Assembly: GCA_025449115.1 (NCBI GenBank)
Contig: JAHLKC010000247.1
Coordinates: 1-30,166, forward strand
Direction: 5' to 3'
DNA from: Chytridium lagenaria
Lineage: Eukaryota; Chytridiomycota; Chytridiomycetes; Chytridiales; Chytridiaceae
DNA length: 30,166 nt
Shown here piece by piece: positions 1 through 10,805 of the stretch; position 1 is the stretch's first letter; the number at the start of each line of letters is the position of its first letter. Position numbers and translations under genes: made by a program. A model generated the notes under the pieces. That model was not told the origin of the DNA. It saw only the letters and a list, made by a program, of their open reading frames with translations, and ran no database searches.

Positions 1-1468
1 ACGGAAACCAGACGAGGACGCGAGACTCCTCCCGATTTTAAACTAGAAGAAACTCCCGCCCCAACCTCGACAGCCGCCGACGCGGCAAGAAGCTTGCGGT
101 CCTTCAAGAATTTACGTCGGATGCGCTCGCGACGTGAACGAACACCTCGATCCTCCCGAGATTCACCGAGATCACCAAACAACCGCCTAAAAATGAACAT
201 CTCTGCCTCCATAGGACCAACACTGTCCTGGATGCTGGCAATAGTAGAAGCCCAATTCCGGCGCTGCCGAGACGTCAAGACACCGGCCTTAATACCGGCA
301 CGTTCAACCAACTGAAGTTCCCTCACGAAGAGCGGACGAGAGGCCAGCGAAGGGAACACCCTAACCGCCGACGACCAAGAAGTAGCCGAAGCCGCACAAG
401 CGGAACGAAGGTCACGCAATAATACGTGAAATCGTTCATGTTTCTAAAGAAACCAAGCAAGAAAAGGTTAGAAAACCCTTAACGACAACAAGGAGCAAGA
501 AACAAGAGCTCCCAACAGAGCGGATACGTCTTCCCAACAGAAGAAACAAGTAAAAACGACCAACGCCGTAAAGCCAAGACTCTCCAGGCTCAAGAAAATG
601 GGGACAGTGGACAATACCAACGGCCCTTATAATTATAAAAATAAAACAAATAAAATGAAAGAAAATGGACTGCTGTAGCGAAAACCGCCATAACTTTCCC
701 ACAGAAAAACGAAAAGAACGAACAAAACATATAGACAGGAAATGAGTGAGAAAGTACTGCGCACCTCTCAAGGAGATAACGCTCGCAAAGTCCCAAGTCC
801 TTAGAGGGACCCATTTACTCAAAATAAAGAAAGACACTCACCCTGTCTAGGAGATCAGGGACAAAATCCTGACCCAAGTTTAAACGCTCGTTATCCGAGG
901 ACCCCGACGAAGAAGAGGAGCCCGACGAAAAATCCGAGTCCGAGCCAGAAGTATCCGAGGACGAGCGAGATTTCCTACGGCGTTTGGACGCTTTGTGACG
1001 GCGAGACGAATTCACCCGCTTGCCTTTCGACGCCTTCTTACGAAGCCGTTGATTCTCTCGTTCCAGAGCCTTAACCCTAGAAATCCAATCAACGTCCTCT
1101 GAAGCCTCTTCTGAGTCGCTGCCTGACTCACGCAGATCGGCCTCTCCTGCAACTTCCTCCTCCTCATCATCTTCCAAACCAGCCAACAACCATGCTTCCG
1201 GGTCCCAAGCGAAAGTGCCAGCCAAGATATCATTGACGATATCCATGGTGAATGGAACAACCCCCATAACGCGTACAGGACGCGCCTCGTAAAAGGACAA
1301 AACCTCGAGGAGACGAGCCCGACGGTTAATCAAGGAGCCCGGAATGGGTCGATCATCCCCTAAATCCGAGATAGCTTGAGAAAGGGAAGTCCCATCCATG
1401 ACCGACACCAAGACTCCTTCCCAGGAAGTAGTAGAGGGGAGAAGAGGAGGAAGTACTACAGCAGCCAT
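1..1468 (-). CDS. Hypothetical protein with acidic, Ser-rich and basic coiled segment; 3' part cut by window edge
   Basis: Two exons are visible on the minus strand: 842-1468 and 1-443. The intron between them (444-841, 398 nt) has a GTGAGT donor and a TTTAG acceptor, and joins in phase 0. The first exon starts at ATG 1468. It encodes a globular N-terminus, an acidic patch rich in Glu/Asp, a short charged coiled segment (ERENQRLRKK), a basic block (ASKRRRKSR) and a Ser/Gly/Asp run. The second exon is open to position 1 and is helical and Arg-rich (SRRERIRRKFLKDRKL). No family is recognised. Repetitive, nucleic-acid-binding-looking proteins of this style can belong to retroelement gag-like ORFs, but no polymerase or integrase is in view. 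The intron is much longer than others in the window. A TTACAG just before the ATG could be an acceptor, so an upstream exon is possible. Confidence 0.5.
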
Positions 1469-1965
1469 ACCTGTAAGCGGCAGCAAGCAAACAAAATCTT
1501 GACTACCTTACAACAGGTCGTCAAGAAGAAAAGAAAGATGGTTGCACTAACCAAAATGTCATTCCTTATATTGCTTTAATTTACCCGCAAGATGTCCGTG
1601 ACAATCTGTGCGGATAAATAATAAACATATAACTCTTGAACTTTTCTTACTGGAGATTATGGCCTGTTTTGTTCATGATGATGTACAACCTTTTTGACTT
1701 CGGGCTAATTCATGTGGATGTCTTCTTATCTTGCTCTTCAGTTTAGTTTACCTGCACGTCACAGTAGCCCTGCACCCTTCACATAATAGCAAGGACGCCG
1801 TGTGAGTGTCACTCGTGTGCAAATGAACAGTGGAATCAAAAAGTGTTGAGACACTCGATGAGTCCATCTCGTCATCAAATGTATGAGGCAGTGCCTATTT
1901 TTGTACGAACCTTCCATGCTCCCGCACCGCGTGTTGTTGGTGGGTGGTGTGGGTGCTCTTGGGTG
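1469..1965. other. Intergenic, no gene recognised
   Basis: About 500 bases between the left-edge gene and the MITE. Only short, composition-biased ORFs are present. The last 30 bases are a GT-rich low-complexity tract (repeats of GGGTG and GCTCTTGGGTG) that contains the insertion target of the adjacent element. Confidence 0.5.
1958..1965. repeat. Target-site duplication, left copy
   Basis: CTTGGGTG immediately precedes the TAGGCC terminus. It is identical to the bases just after the element's right end. The surrounding tract is low complexity, so a chance match is somewhat easier than usual, but the position exactly at both inverted-repeat ends supports it. Confidence 0.8.
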
Positions 1966-2653
1966 TAGGCCTGTCACCCGAGCCTTCGGATACGGATAAT
2001 GCCTAAATCCGTTATCCGTATCCGACTTTTTTTGAGAATCCGTTATCCGAAGCCGACATATCGGATATCACGTGATATGTAAAATCACATGTTTTTGTCC
2101 AATCACATCATCTCCGACATTCCTATCAATAGTTTGACCTATGAAGATGAGGTTAAATTAGGTGTGCACATAACTGAATAAACCAGCTGAATAGGCAGAC
2201 CAATCAATTAGGGGAGCGACTAATTCCCCTCAAACACTATTTCGTCAAAGCTTTAAAAATACCAGACTCGCCGCTCGCGCTTTCGTCACCTCTCTGAGCT
2301 AGCGCGTGTCATCCTAGGTATTTCGGCAACAAAAGGGTTCCGTCAGAACGGGTTTTTTCGTTGGGAAGAAATATCTTGCATTACGAGCGTTCATGTTTGA
2401 GGTAATCCATGGTCAAGATATCCTCACCTTGAGGGAATGGGTTTTGGTTTATGGCAAAATAATTTTTGAATAAATAAATTCTTAAGTTCATATATTCATA
2501 TAATATTCACTCTTATATTATTTTGTTTTTTAATTATTATTAATTATAGTATCCGTCGGATAACGGATAACCGACCCCTCAAATCCGACATCCGTATCCG
2601 ACCTGTTATCCGCAGATGGCATCTGCGGATAAGGTTGTCGGGAGACAGGCCTA
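1966..2653. mobile_element. hAT-type miniature inverted-repeat element (MITE), 688 bp
   Basis: The left end (1966-1981) reads TAGGCCTGTCACCCGA. The right end (2638-2653), reverse-complemented, reads TAGGCCTGTCTCCCGA, so 15 of 16 bases match. The flanks carry an identical 8-bp direct repeat, CTTGGGTG, at 1958-1965 and 2654-2661. An 8-bp duplication and a TAGG-type terminus are the hallmarks of hAT transposons. The subterminal 100 bases on each side are packed with copies of ATCCGTTATCC, CGGATA and their complements, as expected for transposase-binding repeats. There is no transposase ORF, so the copy is non-autonomous. It lies about 460 bp upstream of the MCH1-like gene. Confidence 0.85.
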
Positions 2654-2661
2654 CTTGGGTG
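2654..2661. repeat. Target-site duplication, right copy
   Basis: CTTGGGTG directly follows the GGCCTA terminus of the hAT-type element and pairs with the copy at 1958-1965. Confidence 0.8.
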
Positions 2662-3117
2662 GTGCTCTTGGGTGCTCCTCTGGTATGCCAAGCACCTCCT
2701 TTTGTAATAATATTAATAGATAAAATTTAAACGCCGACCAACAAAGAAACTCAAAGGGCCACGGACCACTTTAATGAATCATGCATGGCAGATATGGCCG
2801 AGTTCTGCCGGTATGCGCAGAAAAGAAAAAGGAAACGAAAAAAGAAGCAGAAAAATATCAAATAAATAATAAAACCCCGATATAAAATGAAAAGGCGGTA
2901 TTCGTTTACAACCCCCTTGCTGAAAAGTGAAAACGTGACGGGACATCCATCAGCTGGCTTTTGACGGACAAAACATTGCCCGATTGAACAGGGCCACCGC
3001 ATACCATCTCTTTACCGGCTACATCCCGTCGGCGTCCAATTCCCACGTTCAAGTTTTATTTTCTTTTCAACCACCCGTTCCACGTTCTTGCAGCTCACCA
3101 GGAAAAGGCAGACCAAG
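2662..3117. promoter_or_regulatory. Upstream region of the MCH1-like transporter
   Basis: This interval lies between the MITE and the transporter start. The only open frame of note (2751-3002, minus) encodes a low-complexity Phe/Leu-rich peptide and looks spurious. A pyrimidine-rich tract (TTTTATTTTCTTTTC, about 3055-3070) lies shortly before the ATG, a common feature of fungal core promoters. No specific operator was recognised. Confidence 0.4.
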
Positions 3118-5844
3118 ATGCTCAGCAGGGAACTCGTTCAACTGTTCACTGGAGTAGCGGGTGTGAAGAGAATAGTGACGTTGCTCATGTCGGCGAGCTC
3201 GTTGCTGTGCGCTGGGTCGCTGTTTGCGTTTGGATCGTTTTCGGAGGATTTGAGAGATAAGTTGGGGTTTAGTTCAAAGGATATCAATGTAGTGTCATCG
3301 TTGGGGAATACAGCTCTGTAAGTATTCACTTTCAGTCTGTTGTTTGTTTCCAATGCATAGTTTTTGCTTGGTTGTTGCCAACCCGTCACTTTTTATTAAC
3401 ATCACTTTTCGGTATATCCACCCATTCCGTCGTCATCCTTCAACCAGCTACACCTCTTTTCTCCTCGTCGGCCCCGTCTGGGACCGCTTCGGTGTGAGAG
3501 TGACGATGGTGAGCATGTCCTCCAAAGTTTTTTGCATGGCAGTGCGTCGTTTCACAATGACATCATTTGTTTATTTTCCAACTGACAACTTTTTTTTTTG
3601 AAGATGATGAGTGCTGCAACATTCGGTCTAGGGTTCTTTTTGATGTATCTGGGATTTCAGGGACTGCCGGCTTCCATGAGCGGGGTTGGAGCGATATCCC
3701 TTTATTACTTTTTAGCTGGATTTGGGTCGTGTGCCAGGTAACTTCGCGTTTTTTTTGGTTCAGAGTAATCGAGGAATTGGTGATAATAAGTGGTATTAGT
3801 TTTATGGCGACCTTTGCTGTGAACCTCATAAATTTTCCTACACATTACTCGGGGGTCATGTCAGGCGTTCTCGGCATTTTCTGTAAGTGTTTGGTTAATT
3901 AGAATCTCTTTCTAATTGGAATTCATTTAGACGCATTGAGTGCCACGCTCTACGCGCAAATTTATGCCATATACTATTCATCCGATACTGCCGGCTTCCT
4001 TCTATTTATGGCTTTTTCCGTCTCTCTCGTTAACTTCATTGCTATGTTCGCAATGTCAACCGTTCCTCCACAAGGCCAAAACATGCACACTGACAGCGCA
4101 AAACTTTAAACGAAAACGTCTCAAAACCCACTGAGGTCGAAAATATCGATTCTACGATGGCCGAGGCCCAAATATCCTCTGGAGATCAAACCTGTACTTC
4201 CAAACAAGACCTGGAGTCCGGCACGTCCGAAGACCCTAACACCACATCCGTCCCCGTCGACGACCCTGATGCCATCAACAATATCTTTGATTATCCCGCC
4301 CGCTTCCCTCCAATCTATTGTCCTGCCCCGCCTCTTACATCGACAACATCCCGCCGCCATTCCCCATCATCTTCACGCTCTAGGAGCCCTTCCACCTCCT
4401 CCTGGCGCAACCGCTCCCGCTCCCGGACTCGCACCCCAAGCGTCTTCACCACCCATCGCGATGTTGATGAAACCGAACAGCGAAGTCTCAGTCGCACTCG
4501 CTCCAACATGTCTTTAAGCGAGGACGAGGTTGAGGATGAAGCGGTAGCCGGATGGCGTCGACGCGCGTCGGGTGTTGATCGTCAGTTGGGGGTGGTGAGA
4601 GATTCGCCAGCGCCTTCTGTAAAAGCAAAGAGACATTGGAGAGGGCCTCGAGAAGAGGATGATGATACAGAGAGCAGGGATACGCCATTGCCTGCTGCTC
4701 AACCTGATGAAGAGGAAGAGCCGAATGAGCACGCGAGTGGTGTTTCTGGTGGAGGTGTTGCGGTGGAAGTAAATGTGACCGAGGCTGCTCCTACAGAAAA
4801 ACGCGTGGCGTTTTCTGGAGAGGAGCCGACAGTGATGAGGGCGGTTGAGAGGGAAGTGAAAAAGGGCGAGGAGTTGGCGAGGGATATGACGCCGATAGAG
4901 ATTTTAAGAAGTGTCACATTCTGGTTATTGACCGTATCGTAAGTAACGCCGCTATGATTCCTTCTTTCAAAGATGATTTAATTGATGTATGTTGGGGTTC
5001 AAGATACATCTGGCAGCAAGGCATTACGTACTTTAACAACGTGAGTTCTTTGCATAGGAAGTTTTTATGTATATTGACGTATTTTTTTTTTTTACAAGAT
5101 TGGCACTATCGTCAAAGTCCTCGCTGGCCCTAATGAATCCCCGGCTGCTATAGCAGCAACCACTGGTTTCCACGTTACGCTTCTCTCCGTCAGCAACTGT
5201 ATCGCAAGGCTAACGTTCGGAGCAGGGTACACACTTTTGACTCCATTTTTTCTATGATATCTAAACTTTTCTGTAGATCCGATTATATTGTTCGCCTCGG
5301 AGTCGACCGTAGTTCTCTCCTCCTTGTCAGTGAGATTCTTACGTTCATCCCGCTCGCCATTGTTGGGTTTGCGAGTACACTTCCACCGTCGCTTCTTGGA
5401 TTCTCGTCGGTGTTGACTGGTTTCGCGTTCGGTGCTGCTAGTGCATTATTCCCACCTCTGACCGTAAGTTTCTCGACTTCCGCTATATAATTGTGGTCGT
5501 TCTTCCTTTCCTTTATTCAAACACCCGCATCGTCATTTACACATTGTTTCTCAAAGGCCGACTTTTTCGGCCTTAAACATTATGGCAGCGCCTGCGCTTT
5601 GGTAATGGTCGGCATCCCCATTGGTCTAGTCGTCTCGAACGTAATTTTTGGGGCCCTCTTTGATGCCAACGTGACCGCTGGGTGCTCTGGAACATCTTGT
5701 TACAGGTCGGCGTTCGTCGTGTTCCTTGCGATTCAGATCTTACCTGTGATTTTGTCGGCTGTGTTGTTTTTTAGAAGAAGCATGAAGTTGAGGAGCACAA
5801 GGAGAAAGATTGCGACCGGTAAAATGAATGTTGTGGAGGCTTGA
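3118..5844 (+). CDS. MCH1: Nodulin-like / MCH1-type major facilitator transporter (one frame break)
   Basis: Exons: 3118-3317, 3448-3508, 3604-3737, 3800-3882, 3931-4938, 5004-5040, 5099-5226, 5277-5463 and 5557-5844, all with GT..AG introns that join in frame. The start is the ATG at 3118. The protein opens with the family's typical first helix and motif (LLCAGSLFAFGSFSEDLRDK), then WDRFGVR, six N-terminal membrane segments, a Ser/Arg- and acidic-rich loop of about 250 residues, and a second set of helices beginning SVTFWLLTVSYIWQQGITYF. MCH1 was named as a monocarboxylate-transporter homologue. The substrate is unknown, and a vacuolar or plasma-membrane location is inferred only from the fold. 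One base is missing around 4105: the frame runs to a TAA after HTDSA and resumes one base out, and an extra A in the AAAA run restores it. Symbol by family resemblance. Confidence 0.85.
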
Positions 5845-7697
5845 TGGATCTTGATGTTGTTATGCTCTACATTCTCCTTAATTCTAAATGTTTTGGTGTT
5901 TATTCTCGTTCCTGCATTGCCCTTCCACGTAAAAGTGATATAATAAGCACTGCCACGACGTCCATCCTGCTTTTCGGCTTAGAAGTCAACCTTCCCACAT
6001 CCGCGTTTTCATTTCTTGTGTCTGTTTATCTTCCATGACTCCTCATCGCTTTTCGTCGTCGGGTTCAACATTTATTCATGTCTCGCTTGTTTTACAATAA
6101 GTCAAGTTAACAAATTACTCCTAAAGTCTGATGCAAAGTAAAATAAGTAATGTTAACACATTACGCCTAAATTCTGATGCAAATGGCAAACCTTTCTGAA
6201 AAATAACCAAAGCCAAAATAACGATGGTTCTTCTATAACACCTCAAAACGCCTTGTAAACGTCTGTTTTTCGCCAATCTTAAATGACACCCTTTGATTGC
6301 TCTTAATGTAACTTACTGCCGGCGGAATACAGCTCACACTATCCATACGAAACCATAAATCGAAAATTTAACAGGCCTTTCCTCTCTGCATATATACATA
6401 CAGCGTCTTAGCCTGGAATTATGATAACGGTGTGAAACTACGGCCGCCTACCACGTATCCAAAGATATGTAGGAGTTTCGATAGGACTAGTACCTTCTAA
6501 TGGTACATAGAACGTCTACACATAAATAAATAAAGTTTAGTATACTTGACAAAGATAAACAATGCCCAGAGCATGAAAGAAAGGAGCTTAATGATGATCA
6601 GCGGGAATAAAAGAAAGGTAAAGGAAAGGGAAACAGGGATACAAGCACGGCAAAAGAGAACGTGAAAAGAAGACTTAACCAGGATTTCTTGAAGTAGGTC
6701 TTCGCAACCATTTTTGCCCATTCCATCGTCCATCGTGGCGGTAAGGGCGTTTCCTTAACATTCCAATGCTAAGGGCAACCTCCAAACCCAAAGTGACGGC
6801 AATGACGGGAGGCTGCTGTTCGCTCCATCTCACCGGCCATGAGCCGAAGGGGGTTTATGATCGGGGCTTTATAGCAGCCGATCACCCAACGCCATGGAAT
6901 ATACGCGGTGTGTCAATAGACCCGACGGAGGCACCCTCTGGTAAGACTACTCAATACTCACCTTAATGCCAGCGCGGCGCGTGTGTATGCTGGAGAAGAT
7001 CTGGACCTGGACCATAGGCAAGGGCAGATTTTGGATGGGACAACTTCTCTATCTTTATTTGTAAACCCTCTCGCTCAACATAAACATAAATAAAGAATAA
7101 ATAAACATATAAACAGTGGGTATAAATGAGCGAGGGGAAAAAGAAGAGATGTATACAAAATAAAAGCAAAGTCCCAAGATACAAAAGGGCGGTAAACAGG
7201 GAAAACCCGACGGCGACATATATACAATGCCGTGGGAAAACCTGAATACCGTATAAGGTAAGTAAAGACTTACCATGACAAATCCTAAAGACTTTGCTAG
7301 TGTACAAGCAGGAGGGGGTAAAAGGAAAAGCCGTACATATAGCATCTTGGAAATATGCTTACGGTGAAATATCATTTTATTGAATATTTCACAACGGCAT
7401 TTTGTAAAGCAATAATAATTAAAAATAGAATAGTAGATGGCTAATGATGTCTCAAACAGTTAAATTACTTAAATACGCGAAGACATGTATAGATCTTTCA
7501 GCGTACTACTTTCTGTTTTAAAGTGTGGTCAAAAACGGTACTTAAGAAATATGCACACGAAGTTTGGAGAAAACCAAGGAGGAGATGAAGCTTTCGAAAC
7601 ACGAGAGCGAAAAGAAGATTTAATTCAAACGAAAAGAGGCGGCTTGCGTCGGGAAAAGAAGAGAAAAAAGTCGGACGTTAGCTTTGTTGTAATGTTC
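5845..7697. other. Long intergenic interval between convergent genes
   Basis: About 1.85 kb between the 3' end of the MCH1-like gene and the 3' end of the REX4-like gene, so it should contain two terminators and no promoters for them. Scattered short ORFs on both strands have strong compositional bias (Phe/Leu/Tyr-rich on the minus strand) and no recognisable domain. The only clear structure is the 32-bp direct repeat at 6106-6183. No tRNA or rRNA was recognised. Confidence 0.5.
6106..6183. repeat. Direct repeat, two 32-bp copies
   Basis: Copy 1 is 6106-6137 and copy 2 is 6152-6183, both starting GTTAACA and ending TCTGATGCAAA. 29 of 32 bases are identical, with a period of 46. The copies lie 260 bp downstream of the MCH1-like stop codon. 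The role is unknown; a local tandem duplication is the simplest reading. Confidence 0.75.
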
Positions 7698-9351
7698 CTA
7701 ATCTTTCAAAGCTTTCTTCTTCGTGGCAGATGTTTTCGCTTTTGCCTTTTTGCTTTTCTTCACAGGAGTCACGGACACCTCGTCAGCAGAGCTATTGGCA
7801 TTATCGAGATCCTCTGACTCTTTCTTTACCGCCGGCTCAGGCTTGACAGTCTTCGCCTTTTCCGCTTAAGGCTCCTCAGCATCTTCAACCTTTCCGGAAA
7901 GAATCTCCGCCACCTTATCTCCCATTTTCTCGACTTTAGCTTGTGCCTCCAGCAACATACGCTTTCTCTTCCCAGGAAGACTTGTGTCAACCTTGACAGG
8001 AGCTCCTTCGACTGAGGCCTTTTGCAGCGCTTTCTTGACGTCCGACAACAGTATCCTGGATCCAGAGGGGATGTTACTGCCCTCAGGAACAAGCCACATA
8101 GGGAATCCGTTAAACTTCATCATCTTCTGTTCTCTTGGAAGAAAGTTGTAGAATGATCTTAACACCATGTCGCTGCTAGCATAGGGGTTCTCCGCGGCAG
8201 TGGCGCTGAGGTCGTCTTTGCTCTTTACGACAACTGGTACGGCGACCGAGGGGGACCCTGTAGGGACGATAGAAATGGGAGGCACAGTGACCATGGGAGG
8301 GGCGGTGTAGGTGGGAGTAGTAGTAGAAACACCTTTCTTTGGTAATGTTGTTTTGGCTTCTTCGGGATTGAGCGGAACGAGCGGCGGAAGGGGAAGATTA
8401 ATGTCGACAGAGGCGATGACGGCGATAGCGTCGCGAAAGGCTTGCGGAAGGAGAAGGGGACTGGAAAGCATGTATCGGCATCACTTTCTTCGTAAATTGG
8501 CATGGAGCGTTCCCAGATTCCTCGAAGTTGCTTGTAAAGAAGCATGGCTACTCTTGCATCAATAATCTTAAGTAACACACATGATGAGACCACATGTAAA
8601 TAGTAGGAAAAAGAAGGATAGCAAATTACCGAGTCGTGAGCTCCACGCTGAATTTCTAAACCAAGATTCAACTTTGCCAAATCCCTGAGACCAATAAACT
8701 TCCCACGTGGATGGAATCTTCTATAGTAGGATGCCGTATCTCGCACTCGTTCCAAAGGCAGTTGAAGATTTAGCACAGACAAATCGTTCTCTAAACTTTG
8801 ACCAACGATAAACTTGTCTTTCACTAGCTTTGCAACATATTTTTGTACCTTCCTGACAGAGGGAGCTACGAAACAAAGTTAAATTATAAATCGATTAAAC
8901 TCCACGCATTACCATCGACCAAGTCTTCTTCGGTGACTCCACTGTACTTGGTTTTGTAATCCACAACCACCTCCTTCGGCTTGCAAAAGGTGTCAAGAAG
9001 CACCTTTCCATGAAAATCGACGATGGACACTCGCGCCAAGGCCACCTTGGTTTGCATGGGTGGAGGGGCCTCAGGTAAGCCAGGAATAGATTGCTTCTTT
9101 GCCGGGCTCGCTTTAGACGTGATTGCATCGTAAGGGACCTCCACTTGAACCATTTCGCAGTCAATAGCAATCATGCTTTCTTCCGAAGGCGGGAATGCCT
9201 CCTTGTTGAGCTCAAACATGCCCTCTGTCAAAGCCTTGTCAAGAGATCCGAGCTTGAATTGGAGTAGGTTGTCCCTGTCCTTTGCAAAGTTTAAGAACCA
9301 GTGGGCTAGGGGATCCTGGAGACCCATGTACCATGGTGATTCTTTGATCAT
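7698..9351 (-). CDS. REX4: REX4-like DEDDh 3'-5' RNA exonuclease (frame break, and internal TAA before Lys-rich tail)
   Basis: Exons: 8913-9351, 8630-8865 and 7698-8566 (minus). ATG at 9351. The exonuclease motifs are in order: ExoI IAIDCEMVQV, then ALARVSIVDFHGKVLLD, the conserved DYKTKYSGVTEEDL, ExoII IVGQSLENDL, and ExoIII GAHDSIIDAR. The D-E-D-D-h residues are therefore intact. This family trims rRNA and other structured RNAs in the nucleus. An insertion of about 25 residues (KASPAKKQ..) lies between the first motif and ALAR. The tail beyond the domain (MWLVPEGSNIPSG, Pro/Thr-rich) is not recognised. Two anomalies occur: a single-base shift around 8465, and an in-frame TAA at 7866-7868 after VEDAEEP. 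The same frame then continues 55 codons of Lys/Glu-rich sequence to TAG 7698-7700. If the TAA is real, the protein ends at 7866. Symbol by resemblance. Confidence 0.75.
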
Positions 9352-9865
9352 CTCTATTGTGGAATGGTGTTGCTGGGAGGAAAGGGTAGGATGGGGATCA
9401 AGTCCGAGTTGAATGGGTTGTCAGAAAAAAAAAAAAGATTCCTTCAGTATGGAAACAGTCGTAAATTGACATACCTTCTAAAGTTTATAGGGAGGGAGGT
9501 ACCCATAAATTCTACAACATCAAGTACTTGTAGCGAGCACCTAGTATATATACCAAGAAAAAAGGTCAGTGAATGAGTTTTTACTGGATTTTAACAGTAT
9601 TTGGCATCGTCGCAGCAATATGTACACCGTGTTAAATATGAAGATCCAAAACTGGGCTCACATTAAAATAGGTAAAACATAATATACAATAAAGTCCTGG
9701 AATATTTCTTTATTCCTGCTCAATGCCAAACCAATTGTGTTTTTATTTGCCAAAGCATACAAACGCATCGGCTATCAGCACAAGGACACGCGTTTCTCAA
9801 AAGGTTAAATTTTCAACTAGGACTACTTCCAACACAACCACCACTCCACCACCAGCACAAGCATC
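9352..9865. promoter_or_regulatory. Divergent promoter region, REX4-like (-) / proteasome alpha-2 (+)
   Basis: 514 bases separate two divergently transcribed start codons, so both promoters must lie here. The stretch just upstream of the proteasome start (9835-9860) is Cys/Ala-rich in composition (ACCACC repeats). No PACE-like proteasome element (GGTGGCAAA) was found by eye. Confidence 0.45.
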
Positions 9866-10805
9866 ATGGGAGATCGCTACTCATTCTCACTCACCACCTT
9901 CTCACCTACTGGAAAGCTAGTGCAGATTGAGCATGCTCTTAGTGCTGTTGGTCACGGAGATACCTCCATCGGAATTAAAGGTAATACCTGCAGACAAACG
10001 CATTTGCTTGCATGTTGAAGCTGACTGGTCCTTCTCGCTGCCCCATCTACACTCTCTTATTTGCCATCTATCCTTTAGCGAGAAATGGTGTAGTCATTGC
10101 TACAGAGAAGAAGACCCCTTCACCATTGATAGAAATTGACACTGTGGAGAAGGTTGCAACCATCTCTCGCAACATTGGCTTTGTTTACTCGGGAATGGGT
10201 CCGGATGCTCGCGTTCTTGTGGCAAAGGCGAGAAAGTCTGCACAGGAATACAAGAGGGTTTATCAAGAGGAGCCAACAACTCGTGTTCTCGTTACCGAAG
10301 TTGCCAGTGTCATGCAGGAGTTTACTCAGAGCGGGTTCGTACTAATTGAATCTTCCGAGACCCGGAATTTAATGCTTTTTAAACAAAGTGGTGTGAGGCC
10401 GTTTGGTGTTTCTTTGCTTGTCGCTGGATTTGACGAGACCGGCCCTGCGCTCTACCAAGTTGACCCCTCTGGTTCTTACTGGGCATGGAAGGCATCAGCC
10501 ATCGGCAAGAACATGATAAACGCTAAAACTTTCTTGGAGAAGAGGTACCTTTCCTTGAAAACATAATGTGAATGTAAATGGCTGTTTAATCCAGGTATAC
10601 GGAGAATCTGGAGCTTGAGGATGCAGTGCATACAGCGATTCTTACCCTTAAGGAAGGTTACGAGGGTCTCATGTCGGAGTCTACCATCGAAATCGCAATT
10701 GCGTACATGGAGGATTCGATTACAAAGGAGGGAGACCCTGTAAAGCAGGGTGTTTTTAGGCGCTTGACGGAAGTTGAAGTGAAGGACTACTTGGCCAATC
10801 TTTGA
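9866..10805 (+). CDS. PRE8: 20S proteasome subunit alpha type 2
   Basis: Exons: 9866-9980, 10079-10334, 10389-10544 and 10595-10805, giving 245 residues, close to the 230-250 usual for alpha-2. The N-terminus [20 protein letters not shown] carries the alpha-subunit signature ([11 protein letters not shown]). It is followed by [47 protein letters not shown], the [16 protein letters not shown] segment and the C-terminal [13 protein letters not shown]. Alpha subunits form the non-catalytic gate rings of the 20S core. The ATG at 9866 begins the conserved N-tail, so the start is firm. No frame breaks are needed. The second intron (10335-10388) is 54 nt and contains no in-frame stop, so its retention would insert 18 residues between FTQSG and GVRPFG. 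The C-terminal helix has a short insertion relative to animal PSMA2. Confidence 0.93.

Noticed and set aside
436..837. 133-codon minus-strand ORF
   Set aside because: It coincides almost exactly with the intron of the left-edge gene, is hydrophobic and low complexity, and the flanking exons join cleanly without it.
6497..7375. Minus-strand ORFs between MCH1 and REX4
   Set aside because: Composition is Phe/Leu/Tyr-rich with no motif, and the frames overlap each other; no splice structure was convincing.
7866..7868. Stop-codon reassignment (TAA as Gln)
   Set aside because: Other genes in the window end at TAA, TAG and TGA in the expected places, including the MOT1 and PAAF1 stops at TAA, so a changed code is not supported.
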